Translations under genes and position numbers: made by a program
In this document: positions 40,914-51,859 of the stretch, piece by piece
Layout: every line of letters starts with the position of its first letter
Numbering within the stretch: position 1 is the first letter of the stretch
From: Amphiura filiformis
Lineage: Eukaryota > Echinodermata > Ophiuroidea > Amphilepidida > Amphiuridae
Direction of reading: 5' to 3'
DNA length: 64,000 nt
NCBI RefSeq assembly: GCF_039555335.1
Contig: NC_092635.1
Location: 65,747,558 to 65,811,557 of the forward strand
The notes under the pieces: model-generated
Told to the model about the DNA's origin: nothing
Seen by the model: the letters and a program-made list of their open reading frames with translations, nothing else
The model's database searches: none

Positions 40914-41095
40914 CATGGGGGGGGGGGGGGCAAGCAATTTTTGGCAAGCCGAGAGGGGGGGGGGGGCAAGCGATTTTTGGCAAACATTTATGGGCGCCTT
41001 TTGAATAAAACGCTCAAAATGGCTTAGGAAAACAGTACAGAAACACTTAAATATGCAAATTTTCCTATCTGCGCCGCAACATATATCTAGACCAT
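40914..41095. repeat. MITE family D, partial copy 4
   Basis: Two G-run/CAAGCRATTTTTGGCAA modules, followed by AAAACGCTCAAAATGGCTTAG and AAATATGCAAATTTTCCT, as in the 34 kb copy. Confidence 0.75.
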
Positions 41096-41500
41096 GATTT
41101 AAGATTTGCAAATTGAGATCCCCATGTAGGCCTACTTTTTAGCCTATATTTGACCATTTTCGTCCAATTTTACTTTATTTCATTGACTACGTTATCATCA
41201 TGGTTTATTTGAAATGCATTAGATATTTATCAAAAATGCAGATAACATTTTTAGGCTGGCCATTTTTGGCCTATATAGCCTTTTGTTACGTAGGCTACTC
41301 GTTTTAAAAATGGCAAGATCTTTAAATGTTGAGCAATATCGAGGATAGGCCTATGCCCATGTTATAGTGCAATTTCATGCATCTGCTTCACAATTCTTGG
41401 TTTTTATTTTTATTTTTTACAGTTTATAATAAAATGTTGGGGTCAGTGTTAGGCCTATAATAGGGTTGGGAGTGGACGAAATTACAAAACCACTAAACCC

Positions 41501-41975
41501 GACTTCTGCATATTGAATGAAAATCAGTATAGAATAGGCCTACTCAAAAAGTGCTAAGTCGTGTGTGTTGCTTATCTTCGAGTTTCGAGTCTCGAGTCAA
41601 ATTTTCGAGTCTCGAGTTTCGAATCTCGTGTTTCGAGTTTTATATTTCAAGTTTCGAGTCTCATATTTCGAGTTTTGAGCCTCATATATTTCGAGTTCTG
41701 CATATTGAATGAAAATCAGTATAGAATAGGCCTACTCAAAAAGTGCTAAGTCGTGTGTGTTGCTTATCTTCGAGTTTCGAGTCTCGAGTCAAATTTTCGA
41801 GTCTCGAGTTTCGAATCTCGAGTTTCGAGTTTTATATTTCAAGTTTCGAGTCTCATATTTTGAGTTTCGAGTCTCATATTTCGAGTTTTGAGCCTCATAT
41901 TTCGAGTTTCGAGTCTTATATTTCGAGTTTCGAGTCTCATATTTCGAGGTTCGAGTATCGAGTGTCAAATTTTTG
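41501..41975 (+). repeat. TCGAGTTTCGAGTCTC satellite with 194 bp duplication
   Basis: Degenerate short units of TTTCGAGTYTCGAG and TTTCGAGTCTCATA fill 41575-41690 and 41769-41975. The preceding unique stretch (CTGCATATTGAATGAAAATC and onward) at 41507 is repeated at 41701, so satellite plus flank was duplicated as one piece. The Ser/Phe-rich frames are artefacts. Confidence 0.92.
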
Positions 41976-43551
41976 AGTTTATAATAATCAATAGTTCAGG
42001 GACTAATCACAAAGTGAAAAGAAGTGATAACCCTTTTTGGTTCTACAATGTATATTTTTTTCGCCTAAAAACTTTTTTCTGTTCTACTTAGAACCCTTGA
42101 AGGGTTCCAGGTTCCACAATAAAGCATTTCCTTGTCTAAAGATGGAACATTAAGAACCCTTCAAAGATTCTATATCAAAAAGAGAAATCTTCTTTAGCCT
42201 AGCCAAGCAAATGGTTTTATCCCAAAAAAAAAACACAACATAGGGCCTACTAGTACTGCTTTTCACTTTTCTTAACTTTGCGATGTGAGTCCTTGAAATA
42301 ATTAGAATTAGATTGAAAGTCGCTGTTCTACTAGGCCTATTTAAATCTTTAAGGTTCTTTTATGCATGTACATGTACTCTAAAAAGTAGAGTCTATGCTT
42401 TATGTAACTTTTTAAGGTTCTTTATATATTATCATTGCTTAAGGCGCTGAAAACGGGGAAAAAAGAAGGTTCTAAGCTACGTTGCACTAAGAGAACAATG
42501 TTTGGCTGATCGATCTTCTCATGAGTCCCTGGTTAAATCTGATATTGCATATAAATATATTAATTACAATCTTTAAAATAAAAATAAATTGCTTTCCATC
42601 GCGTTTGAGAACATGTGCTGCAAGAAAGGCTATAATTAATGTCCTGGAATAAATCACTGCAAATGAGTTTAAAGTTACGCGGGCCCTGCATGCTGGGCGC
42701 CCGGTTGTATAGCAGTGCGTTTTATACATCCCATTCGGGATGTACTTCCGCTTATACATCCCGCTCGGGATGTACATCCCGCTTTGGTATATATGCTCGT
42801 TTTGATGGATTTGCTGAACTGACTGTGGTCCAAACTTTTTGTATTGAATGTCGCCCTCTATAATAAGGAATGTGGACATGTCTATCCTAGGTGAATTCAA
42901 ATTTGCCATCAAATTGCATCGTTTTATATATATCAAATTAAAGCCCTTGAGTAAACTAAGCCAAAACTGAAAACCTTTTTTTCATAGCACTTTCCGTAGC
43001 AAAGTTACATCTTGTCAAAGATTGACTTTCATCAAAAAGATTCAGCTAGCAAAATTCCCCAAAAGCGGCATTTCGGGGTGTTTCTAGATCTTAGTCTCAT
43101 GGCGATGGCAGCTTTTTTTAATGGAACTGCTATCAAAATCCTCTAAAATTCCATGTGCGACTTGATTATCACCATAAAAATCATATATTTGGGTCATGTG
43201 AAGTATAGAAAACATATTTATGTAGGTTTCCTTCACCCACCTATTCTCGAAAAAAATTCAAATTTCTATGTAAATATGCATTGTGTTGGGGCCCCGGTCT
43301 CGGCGAATTCGCTGACTAGTAAATGTGTTAACTAAGGTTTGCCTAGGTTACCTATAGTATATAGTTTTAAACTTCTCAAGCCGAGAGTCATTCTTGAAGG
43401 ACTAGATTATAACAGTCTTGAAGCTTGAATTATTTTCTCCAGGAGAATATATAAACTCATCCAAGCAATTGAGTTCAAATTAGCTCGTCATGTCGGTGTT
43501 AAATAAATTTGCTGTACCGGTACTAAAAGAAAAATTATTAATATTATTATT
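41976..43551. other. ENKD1 5' region continued, no exon recognised
   Basis: The content is AGAACCCTT-type short inverted repeats (42085-42170), the CGGGATGTA cluster (42727-42783) and AT-rich sequence. GTCATTCTTGAAGGACTAGA at about 43388 mirrors AGTCCTTCAAGAATGAC at about 37378, a possible pair of very distant inverted ends. Confidence 0.5.
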
Positions 43552-43925
43552 TAAAGGAGTATTTCGTGATCCTAGCATCCTCTTTTTATGACATTTTTCA
43601 GTACATATCCACGAAAAAAGCATATTCCCAAAATTTCAGTTGATTCCGATATTATGCTTATGAGTTATGCACATGCATGATTACCGTATTTAAGTCAAAT
43701 AAACGCCCCGAGCGTTACATTTTCCATAGACAATGTGTTGCAACGAAATTCAAATTTCACGATATCTTTGCTAAAGTAATTTTATCTGCAAGAAATATTT
43801 TGTACATAATCTTGATGTACATGTAGCCATAGTTAATAATAGCTCAGATTTACAATTTATAATTTTAAGTTTGTATATAAACTTCATGAAATGACATACG
43901 GCTTCTGATTGCGAAATCCCATTGT
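43552..43925. repeat. MITE family I, copy 2
   Basis: TTAAAGGAGTATTTCGTGATC and the same interior as 30555-30885. The right end is GCGAAATCCCATTG-like. It differs from copy 1 by a few indels. Confidence 0.78.
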
Positions 43926-44213
43926 AGTGATCTGCTGTAGGCCTACTGTTTGCATCTGAACTTCCAAAGCTTTACATTTTCAATGGTATGGTGTCATGCT
44001 TCATTGATTTCTACTAGATTTCGATAATATAACTTTGGACTCTAGCCTCAAATGTGAAGCTATTGGTGAGCAAATTCAAAGCCAGCTACATGTATAGACT
44101 TTCCAAGAAAGCTTACATCTTACAGTGCAACAATGACGACAAGCTTATTATTAATAATTATTTATTATCGGTATAAATTTACCACTTTTGAAAAAAATAA
44201 TATTGCAGGTAAA

Positions 44214-44412
44214 ATGATGAGCCCAATCCCAGCAGACCCTGGGTACATGGCCCCTCGTCAAGCAATGATCAACAAATGGTCTGCTGAAAATCATCAGGCT
44301 AAACCCAGGGTAAGACCAGAAGCAGAGGAAATAGCCAAGACACACCAGGGAAGTGTGGGATTACTCCTTGAGTTACAGGGAAAACCAGTGTACCGACCAC
44401 CTCCAAAACCAA
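44214..44412 (+). CDS. ENKD1: ENKD1 coding exon 1
   Basis: The acceptor AG is at 44207-44208, and ATGATG at 44214 gives MMSPIPADPGYMAPRQ. The exon ends RPPPKP plus one base at donor CCAA|GTAAGT (phase 1). Open frame upstream of the acceptor is intronic. Confidence 0.88.
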
Positions 44413-47400
44413 GTAAGTCAGTACGTTGTTGTTTTTTGCATTGGGGGCATTTAGAGGAACCCAAGATTTTTGTGAATCTACAACTTCTGTCATTCAGTGG
44501 CGGCACCAGGGAATTTTTTGCGGGGGGCATTAGGGGACAAAGTGAATTTCAGGGGGGGGGGCAAAATCAACAAATTTTGCGCAACATTACCGCAAAAAGT
44601 GGAATTTTTCGTAATTTTTGTTTTTTTCTGGGGGAAACAGGGGGCAAGACTTCTGACTGGGGGCATTTGCCCCCCCGCGTGGCGCCGCCACTGCTGTCAT
44701 TGTCATCAAATCTTGGCTATAAAGCCCCCATACGAGTTTGAGGGCAATTAGCAAATATAATTATATGCACGAAGCAGGATCATAGCATTTGAAAAAAAGG
44801 GTAGGCCTGGCCTATACTTTTACCGCGAGGAATGAGCATTGAAAAATAATGTTGCAATTTTTGCAAAAATACCACAGATGAAAAAAACCTTCAAAAACGA
44901 TAAAGCCAGATTAGGTCTTCAGTAAACTCTTCACCTAATTTTTGTTCAACATTATCTCATCCCCGTAAAAATATTGCAAGCTTCCGAAGGTCACTGATCT
45001 TATGGTTTTGGTAACTCCCTTCACCAGGAACATGTGTTATGATTTTGTGTATAGTTATAGTGCATGCAATGGCGACATTCTCTCGCATAATTGGGGGGAG
45101 TAACGCAAGTAAAAATAAGCATGACATAAGAATCAACCACAACAGATTTTGCAATATGGTACCCAACATTGCTTTGTCATATTTTTGCAACGGAACACAG
45201 CATAATTATCTTAGATGTAACGAGAATGAGCAAATACCAACTGCGTGATGTTTTTGATTTTCGGGGAATTCCAGATCATCCAGGTGTGTTTTGAGGTAAA
45301 TGTGACGTGTCGCGGAATTTGGCTCACAAATAGCGATGCATTGGGGGACTTTTGAGGCAAATGCGACGTGAAATTTAGCTCAAATTTATGTATAGCACTT
45401 TTAGCTATACATACCATCGAATTCGACCGCTGGTCTTAATGCTAACCTGGTCCCAAGTTGTTACCTTGACAGTACATACACCCAAAACATACCCCAAAAC
45501 TGTCTATTCTACGTACTACTTTTTTTTTCTTCTAGAACCGCAACCCAAGGATTTTGGAAATGCTAATGTGAAAAAGATGCGGCAAGTCCAAGCTGCCAAC
45601 AGGAGGCGGCAACGTGAAGAAACAGCTGAAAAGACACAACCAGTAAAAGTGTTACCTCAATCAGAAAAGTACAAAGAGGTACCATCCAAGCTATCCGAAC
45701 ATCTCAAGGTATGGACTTAAAAATGGAAAGAGGTTATCCGTGTTTTATGATGAAATTGTTAGACCATTAATTTGCAGTCAAAATGAAATCACTTTCTTTG
45801 TGTGCTTTGAAAATTGTGAAGGGTGGGGGACTGCCGAGAACTTTTTTATAGTGCTAAAGTACGGCACTTAAAATCGTATTACCACTCCCTGTGTGCATAC
45901 ATGTATGCTTTGAAAGTTGTGAAGGGTGGAGGTACTGCCGAGAACTTTTTTATAGTGCTAAAGTAAGGCATTTAAATCGTGTGAAAACTCTGTGTACATG
46001 TGAAAGAGTACCGGTACATTGAACTTTCACCATGATAGATAAATAACCCTACGTGGAACTGTAGTGTTTGTATTTTCAGGAATTCGACCCCTGAGTATTC
46101 AGATACTAGTTACTTTTATTATGTTTATCCTTTCCTGGGGCGATAAAAAGTTTAATACTTCAATTGCAGACAGCATAGCTAAATAATCCTTCAAAGTGCT
46201 AAGAATTAGGTAATTTTTTATTATTCCTCTTTCTATATTTGCTCCAATATTGTTATATTCACACAGAAAGATGCACCACCACCTAGGCCACAGTCAGCAA
46301 ATTACTTACGCTCTCACAGTAGGACAGGGGGTGCCCCAAGGCAGAGGGGTAGGTCACCTAGTCCAGGACCAGCAGCACCAAGAAGAAGATCGCCAAGCCC
46401 TGCACCAAGGTCACAAAGTGCTGCAGAGGTAAGAAATGGAGCAATTTGATAAACAGATTCCAAATGCAACCAAAACATTATCTAGCCAATTACCAATAAA
46501 GAGTAAGTCTGTTTATTGAGTGGGAGCTTTTTATCAGCTAAAATTCTTAGCGCATTTGCTGAGCACCTATCAATATTTTTAAAAAGCATAAAAAATGTGG
46601 TTATTTATGTTACAATACAGCAGAAAGTCATTTTATTTTGTTATAATGGTTTATGGACCAAATTTGTTCTGATACCAAGATCAAACCTTGTCAGCCATCA
46701 AAGATCTTTCTTGCCATCTATAGCTTGCATATGGAATGCTCTTCCTTCGCTTATCCCTGCTATATCAGACCACAGGCTTGCTTCAAGCTATGGGGTAATC
46801 GATTTCAGGGCGATTATCAGTAGCTTCTACCTAGACATGCTTTGATGTAAACCAAAAGGCTCCATTGGGCTATTCCAGTTGAAATCCACACTACCCCTGT
46901 GGAAGATTTAGCTATTTAAAGTCTTCCACAGAGGGAGTATGGGTTTCGAATAGAATAGACAATGGGTAATTTCCACTTAAAATACTCACTCCAGTTGTGG
47001 AAGATATAAGTAAAGCCATAATACAGGGGGAGTTTGGGTTTCAAAATGATTAACCCTGACCAATTACATTTGAAAAACATACTCCCCCTGTGAAAGATAT
47101 TTCCAAAATCTTCCACAGGGGTAGTGTGGATTTCAACTGGAATAGCCCAGGATTTAAATGAGTAAAAAATGACTTCTGAACAGAAAATGCATGCCAAGTA
47201 TTTTTTTTTGTTATAAAGTGTGCACAGCGAAACCTCTCAGATATCTATTGTTTTTCTTCACAGCTGAGAGGTAGTGGTGATGTGAATTTTGTTGCTCACA
47301 ATGCACGCTCGGTAAAGAAATACCAGCCACCAAGAGCGCCCTCTGCAATGTCCCAGCAGGCACTGGAAGCAAAGAGAAAATATGATGAGGTGACATATAA

Positions 47401-50068
47401 GAAAGGACAAGTTCCAAAATAGTGAGTATTCTAGCTGACCCAATATAAATGCTACCCTGAATCATTTGCTTTTTTTCAGAGAAATAATTTCGTGTATTTC
47501 CATCGTTTGGGAGATTAAAGCCAAGTGGTTCTGCTTTAAGATATTGAAAAAAATCATGTAATTGTAAATAACACTTTCAGTCCAGAAGTCAATTGACTGA
47601 TATTTTGCAGAAGGTACATCAAGAATTAGATATTTTGCCAATAGTGCTGTTTAAATTGACACCTTTGTGGATGGGAACAACCCTATCTGCTTTCCAATAG
47701 CTATTGATGCACGAAGTAACAAAGACCGCATAATTTCCGCCAATTATAAGCCAAACAAACTTTACCTTGTATCCATTTAATCTTTAGTTTGCAGAATAGA
47801 CAGAATCAGTGGAAAAAAGAAGAAGAGGACAGAATTAGAAACACACCTGATCCTGACATGCCACCTGGGCATCGCAAAATGCCAAATGATGAGAGGAAGA
47901 AGACATTACAAATACTTAAAGACAGTAAGTAGATTCGAATGTTGGCCAATTCAAGTTCATCAAAAAAACTGTCTTGATTTTAGTTACGACCACAGAATTA
48001 AAACCAGAGAACCAGGACTTCCTATACTGCCACTTACAATAGCACCGTGAGCTATGGGGAGAAAATTTGGGGTATTCGGGCCCTTGATGACGGTGCGCGG
48101 AAATAAAAGAATACAATTCTGTGTCTGCTCTGAACGTTTATGTATCGCGTGCAGGTCGTATCAAATGCGTCTCTCAAATGTGCCTGGTATGCGATGTTGC
48201 GCTCACTTGGCAACGATTGCCTTGCGCGCATTCCGAGCGTAACCAAATACCCCCAATATTTGCTCCATGCATGTATCAAGATGGTAGTCAAGTTGAAGTT
48301 CTTTGGCTTTAATTCTGTGGTTACGACCAGAGTAATAAAACTTGTGTGCAGTAATGTTACTTGCATATTTCTCCTTTTGCATTGTACAAGGGTCATTCAA
48401 AAAGTTCTACCTCCATCGTCACATTTCAATATCATGACGCGTAAGATAACAAAGATGTGATGATGGAGGTAGAACTTTTTGAATGACCCTTGTATATGGT
48501 CAAAATAGTAATGCCCTTTGTCCTGCCATTTGTCGACTAGTAATTCAGGTGATCTTTTACTCCTTTTACGATAAGGAGAATTGCTGTGATACCATAATAT
48601 AATTTTTTTTTCTGACACCAGTTTCATTTTCTGGCATTGGGTCACAATCATTTAATGTAATTTTTCGCATAATTATAATCTGTTGTAAAAGTGTTATCAC
48701 CAGCTGCAGGGTTGTCAAAGATCCATTGAATTTAGGCCTTAGCCTCCAGCATACTTTCCTGCCGCTTGCCGCTGCGGCAAGCGGCAGGGCGTTTCAACCA
48801 ATGACAAGCCTTGATTGTGCCTGTTTGTCTGCAATACGCGTGCGCCACGCCGCTCAGCGGCAAGCGGCAGGGTAGTATGAAACCAGCATTAAAATTGTTT
48901 GATTGGTATAACCCGACCGACCCTAAAAGTAGGCCCGACCCTCAACTTTTTTTAATTCAAAAAAAAAAAAAGAAGAAAATAAGTTTCATGGCCTTTCAAA
49001 CGCAATTTACAGCTTTAAAGTAAAAAAAATACCTACCGACCTACCCTAATTTCAATGCCAATCAAACAATTTTTTTTTAGATCTTATTAAAAATATGTTA
49101 TTTTGAAACTACCACAGCACAGTATATAGTCAATATGATAACAATGGACAGATGATACTTTACAATATATGTGCCCATCCACCACAAACTGGTCGTAAAG
49201 TCGGCATTTTCCATTTTGAGATACAATCAAAAACAGTGTATGGATTTCTATGTAAAGTATATTAGGAATTTGACCTCTGATGAACCATAACTTCACTTCC
49301 AGATGTCCGATGAAGCTGGTTGAGGTGTCATTTTAAAGCTGAAAGCGCAATCTTTTAAAATCTGCAATAAACAGAAAATGACTTAGAGCCGACTTTACTA
49401 CCACTTCGTGGTGGATGGTCACATATGTGACTTACTACTATGTAATGAGCAATGTTCTTTGTTTGCCGTGCACCTGTGCAAGCTAGTGGTATTATGTCCT
49501 TCATGAATGGCACATTGTGCCCCCATTCACAAAGGATATGCAGACATACTATTGGACAGGTGCGTGTGAAACAAAGAACATCAACGCAACAGCCAGGGTG
49601 TCTCGAAACTACCAACTTGCAACTTTACGCTCATTTTGTGGTAGTAGGTCATTGATCATAAGTCATTTTCTTACTGACTGTGGTGTTTACAGTGAAATTG
49701 CAGATTCAAAATATGACCAAAAGTGACAAAAACCCATGCCATGTGTGTACTTGTGACCTGTGGCCTGCTGAGTGCTCATGCCATCTCGAGCTGGCTAGAA
49801 TCATGTATTGCAGTTTATGTAAGCTTTTCATTTACTTATTCTCATTCTTAAATTTACTCACAAATCTACTCATACTTTCCATATTTTATTTAAAATTTCC
49901 TTTACAGAAGAGAAAGAGCTCATGAATGAACTTCACCAGCTCCCGATACATACAGAAACATTACGAGCAAAGATGAGGAGGAAAGAAGTAGAAGGAAAGA
50001 TTGCAGAAGTAGAGGAAGCCATCAAAATCTTCTCCAGGTCAAAGGTCTTTGTTAAAATTGATAGTTGA
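44214..50068 (+). CDS. ENKD1: ENKD1 homologue (enkurin domain), six coding exons
   Basis: Coding exons are 44214-44412, 45536-45708, 46267-46428, 47264-47421, 47788-47924 and 49908-50068. They total 990 nt, or 329 residues plus TGA; vertebrate ENKD1 has about 346. All junctions are GT-AG and phases agree. The N-terminal SPIPADPG matches vertebrate SGPIPPDP. VLPQSEKYKEV, SANYLRSHSRTG and DVNFVAHNARSVKKY follow. The C-terminal enkurin region includes PDPDMPPGHRKMPNDERKKT and ends VEEAIKIFSRSKVFVKIDS. Exon 3 adds an RS/SP-rich basic linker. In vertebrates ENKD1 is a centrosome and cilium-base microtubule-binding protein that promotes ciliogenesis and spindle orientation. The first exon starts at an acceptor (TATTGCAG, AG at 44207-44208), so at least one 5' noncoding exon is missing upstream. 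A coding extension upstream cannot be excluded. Confidence 0.93.
44495..44693. repeat. MITE family C, copy 3, in ENKD1 intron
   Basis: CAGTGGCGGCACCAGGGAATT and GTGGCGCCGCCACTG ends. The interior CAAAGTGAATTTCAGGGGGG and GCAAAAAGTGGAA is shared with family C. Confidence 0.88.
45536..45708 (+). CDS. ENKD1: ENKD1 coding exon 2
   Basis: Acceptor TTTTCTTCTAG|AACCG completes the split K codon. It encodes PQPKDFGNANVKKMRQVQAA and a charged helix, then SEKYKEVPSKLSEHLK. Donor AAG|GTATGG is in phase 0. Confidence 0.92.
45797..45980 (+). repeat. Tandem duplication in ENKD1 intron
   Basis: Two units of about 80 bases (45797-45875 and 45901-45980) share GCCGAGAACTTTTTTATAGT then GCTAAAGTA. Confidence 0.85.
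46267..46428 (+). CDS. ENKD1: ENKD1 coding exon 3
   Basis: Acceptor TTCACACAG|AAAGAT; donor GCAGAG|GTAAGA; 54 codons in phase 0. It encodes KDAPPPRPQSANYLRSHSRT, then an R/S/P-rich linker with RSPSPGPAAP and RRRSPSPAPR. This is probably disordered and phosphorylatable. Confidence 0.9.
46663..46845 (+). pseudogene. Non-LTR retrotransposon RT C-terminal relic
   Basis: IPRSNLVSHQRSFLPSIACIW then NALPSLIPAIS and FRAIISSFYLDML resembles the C-terminus of jockey/CR1-type reverse transcriptase proteins (R-x-Q-R-S-F-x-P-x2-x2-W-N-x-LP). It is a 5'-truncated relic in an ENKD1 intron, the same strand as the gene. Confidence 0.6.
46866..47149. repeat. MITE family A, copy 2
   Basis: TTGGGCTATTCCAGTTGAAAT and ATTTCAACTGGAATAGCCCA ends. 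It is longer than the other copies because of an internal second TCTTCCACA(G)AGGG module pair. Confidence 0.88.
47264..47421 (+). CDS. ENKD1: ENKD1 coding exon 4
   Basis: Acceptor TTTCTTCACAG|CTGAGA; donor AAATA|GTGAGT in phase 2. It encodes LRGSGDVNFVAHNARSVKKY, then ALEAKRKYDEVTYKKGQVPK. FVAHNAR matches the conserved FIRHNAR. Confidence 0.92.
47788..47924 (+). CDS. ENKD1: ENKD1 coding exon 5
   Basis: Acceptor TTAATCTTTAG|TTTGCAG; donor GACA|GTAAGT in phase 1. It encodes LQNRQNQWKKEEEDRIR, then PDPDMPPGHRKMPNDERKKT, the start of the enkurin domain. Confidence 0.92.
47989..48322. repeat. MITE family B, copy 1
   Basis: CCACAGAATTAAAACCAGAGA at the left and CTTTAATTCTGTGG at the right. The interior GCAGGTCGTATCAAATGCGTC then TCTCAAATG matches, inverted, the copies at 59.4 and 60.2 kb. 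Confidence 0.82.
48387..48492. repeat. Mariner-like mini hairpin (CAAGGGTCATTCAAAAAGTT)
   Basis: CAAGGGTCATTCAAAAAGTTC then TACCTCCATC, and its perfect mirror image, around a 45-base centre. TA flanks both sides. The terminal GGTCATTCAAAAAGT is typical of mariner TIRs. Confidence 0.88.
48746..48886. repeat. MITE family G, copy 2
   Basis: CCAGCATACTTTCCTGCCGC at the left and GGCAAGCGGCAGGGTAGTAT then GAAACCAGC at the right. An extra near-palindrome GCCGCTTGCCGCTGCGGCAA lies at 48764. Confidence 0.82.
48898..49086 (-). repeat. Family E repeat, copy 3, inverted
   Basis: The reverse complement of 31824-32040: CCCTAAAAGTAGG, GCAATTTACAGCTTTAAAG, CTACCGACCTACCCTA and GCCAATCAAACAATTTTTTT. Confidence 0.82.
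49908..50068 (+). CDS. ENKD1: ENKD1 coding exon 6 (stop codon)
   Basis: Acceptor TTTCCTTTACAG|AAGAG. It encodes EKELMNELHQLPIHTETLRA and ends VEEAIKIFSRSKVFVKIDS before TGA at 50066-50068. The -IFSR-x-KVFVK-D- ending is nearly invariant in ENKD1. Confidence 0.94.
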
Positions 50069-50193
50069 CAAGACTATAATTAGTTAAATTTATGATAACA
50101 GGTACTATATATTATTTACATTATGAATGAAGAGGTATTTTTTATTAAAAGTTAGTGTGTACATCTAATTTGCCTTGCTCTCTATTGAATCAT

Positions 50194-50355
50194 ATAGAGG
50201 CCGTCAGCGTGACGTCATATGCCGCCATCTTGTGGGTACACGCTACGATGATCATTCGATCTCTATGCATGATAATAGTTGCGTGGCAAGCTGCGCGTAG
50301 CGTCCGACGCATGAACGTATCACCAACAAGATGGCAAAAGGCTGACAGCCTCTAT
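50194..50355. repeat. TIR MITE downstream of ENKD1
   Basis: ATAGAGGCCGTCAGCGTGACG, with CGCCATCTTGTGGGT, pairs with ACCAACAAGATGGC and GGCTGACAGCCTCTAT. TA lies at both outer ends. Confidence 0.75.
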
Positions 50356-51489
50356 TCACTTTTGCCTATTTCGCAGAGTCCAATTTCGCACATGCCTACA
50401 CCTCCATCCCCATTAGTGCGAGGATTTTAATACTGCATTCCATCACCGGTGTTACACAAAGACAAAAGAATGATGAAAGTTTACAACACAATACATTATA
50501 ACATCAATTTTTAAGTGGCTTTAATCCACCCAATTGGGCAGTCACAACACCAGTTTGGTGCGTAGAGGACCCAGTAATGGCCGAATGAATTCTGACCATC
50601 ACTTGGCTTGTTGGATTTGTCTATACTTGATCTTGTAAATTTGTTTTATGTAAGGATCAGTAGAATCGGTTGTATGGAGAGACTTAGCCTCAACAACAGA
50701 GAAAATCCATATTTTTGCCTTATATTTTGCAGTTCTGTTCCAAACCTGCTTTTGACAATACAGCTTAAAGTAGGGGATGGCTTCAAAATCCAACTACCGG
50801 TTGACCACCAGCACCCTGGCAGAATGGTGGTTGAACTGTGTTCTATTGTTCTGACCAATAGAAACCAGGCCCAATAAAGGTGCAGGCGGTCAGGTTTTGA
50901 AGTCATCCCTAACTCCATTGCTTTCATGACAGCATTAGACATGACCATATGCAGTACTCATGTGTAGATCGTTGTTGGACAGGAATAACTTCCTTTGTAT
51001 CATTGGCCTCTCAACATGTTTAAAGCAAAACCTCTCGCGTAACATCTTTGCAGTTATGTTTTTTAAAAACGTGTTCAAGGGCCACAAGTACATATAGGAG
51101 GTTTATCCTGGCCAACAACGATACTTTTAACCCAAAGGGTAATGTTCATTTTTGGAAAAATCACCAATCTTTTAAAGATACAATTTGAATGGGGAATTAT
51201 AGCCTTTGCTGACAATAACAATGGAAAGAGGCATGCCATAGTAGGACCAAACCAAGATGAAAATTAGACTAATTTAAGCTGGGACACTTAAAATTAGCCA
51301 CGGCACTCAATTAATTCTCCATCCAATCTGTGTATTAAATAAATGGAATTTTTTTTAATCCATATACTTTATTGCCAAATAAATAGTTTGTCCCTTGTCT
51401 GCAGAGAAATGTGGGGTTTTTTTTTACGTCAAAAAATAAGTGCTGTGTTTTTCTGGAATTAGGAGTACGTATCTCATGAGGCTGGTCCT
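50356..51489. other. 3' flank of ENKD1, nothing recognised
   Basis: An AATAAA at about 50873 could be a distal polyadenylation signal for ENKD1. No coding exon is supported. Confidence 0.45.
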
Positions 51490-51720
51490 GGGGTCCATTT
51501 CACTAAACTTTTAACCCTTCATAACTCAAATAACCATTCGTAAATTTACGAATACTCAATACTAGACGTAACTTTACGAAGTGTCCCTGTAGTAAATCCC
51601 TATTACTTATGAAGGGTACCGTTCGTAAGTAAGTTTAGTGAATGGAACTTACGACTCGTCATAATTACGAACGATTTCGAGACTTGCGAAGCTTCGTAAA
51701 GTTTAGTGAAATGGACCCCT
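51490..51720. repeat. MITE family H, full copy
   Basis: GGGGTCCATTTCACTAAACTT at the left and AAGTTTAGTGAAATGGACCCC (one base shorter in phase) at the right. The interior is full of TTCGTAA and TTACGAA words, so it is palindromic at several scales. Confidence 0.88.
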
Positions 51721-51859
51721 GCTAATCTTCTCAGAGATATATTTTTTTCATGTCAAGTTGCATATCACCATTAGGTATTTTGTGAAACTTGTTAGTCATT
51801 AGTTTCTCTATTTTATTGTGCTCCAACCAAAGATTTGGATCAAATTGGTGTGATTGATA

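Noticed and set aside
41561-41976. Ser/Phe/Glu-rich frames
   Set aside because: They are produced by the TCGAG satellite.
44133-44213. Upstream ATG at 44133 as the ENKD1 start
   Set aside because: It precedes a good splice acceptor at 44207-44208 and encodes a hydrophobic sequence absent from ENKD1; MMSPIPADPG fits the family N-terminus better.
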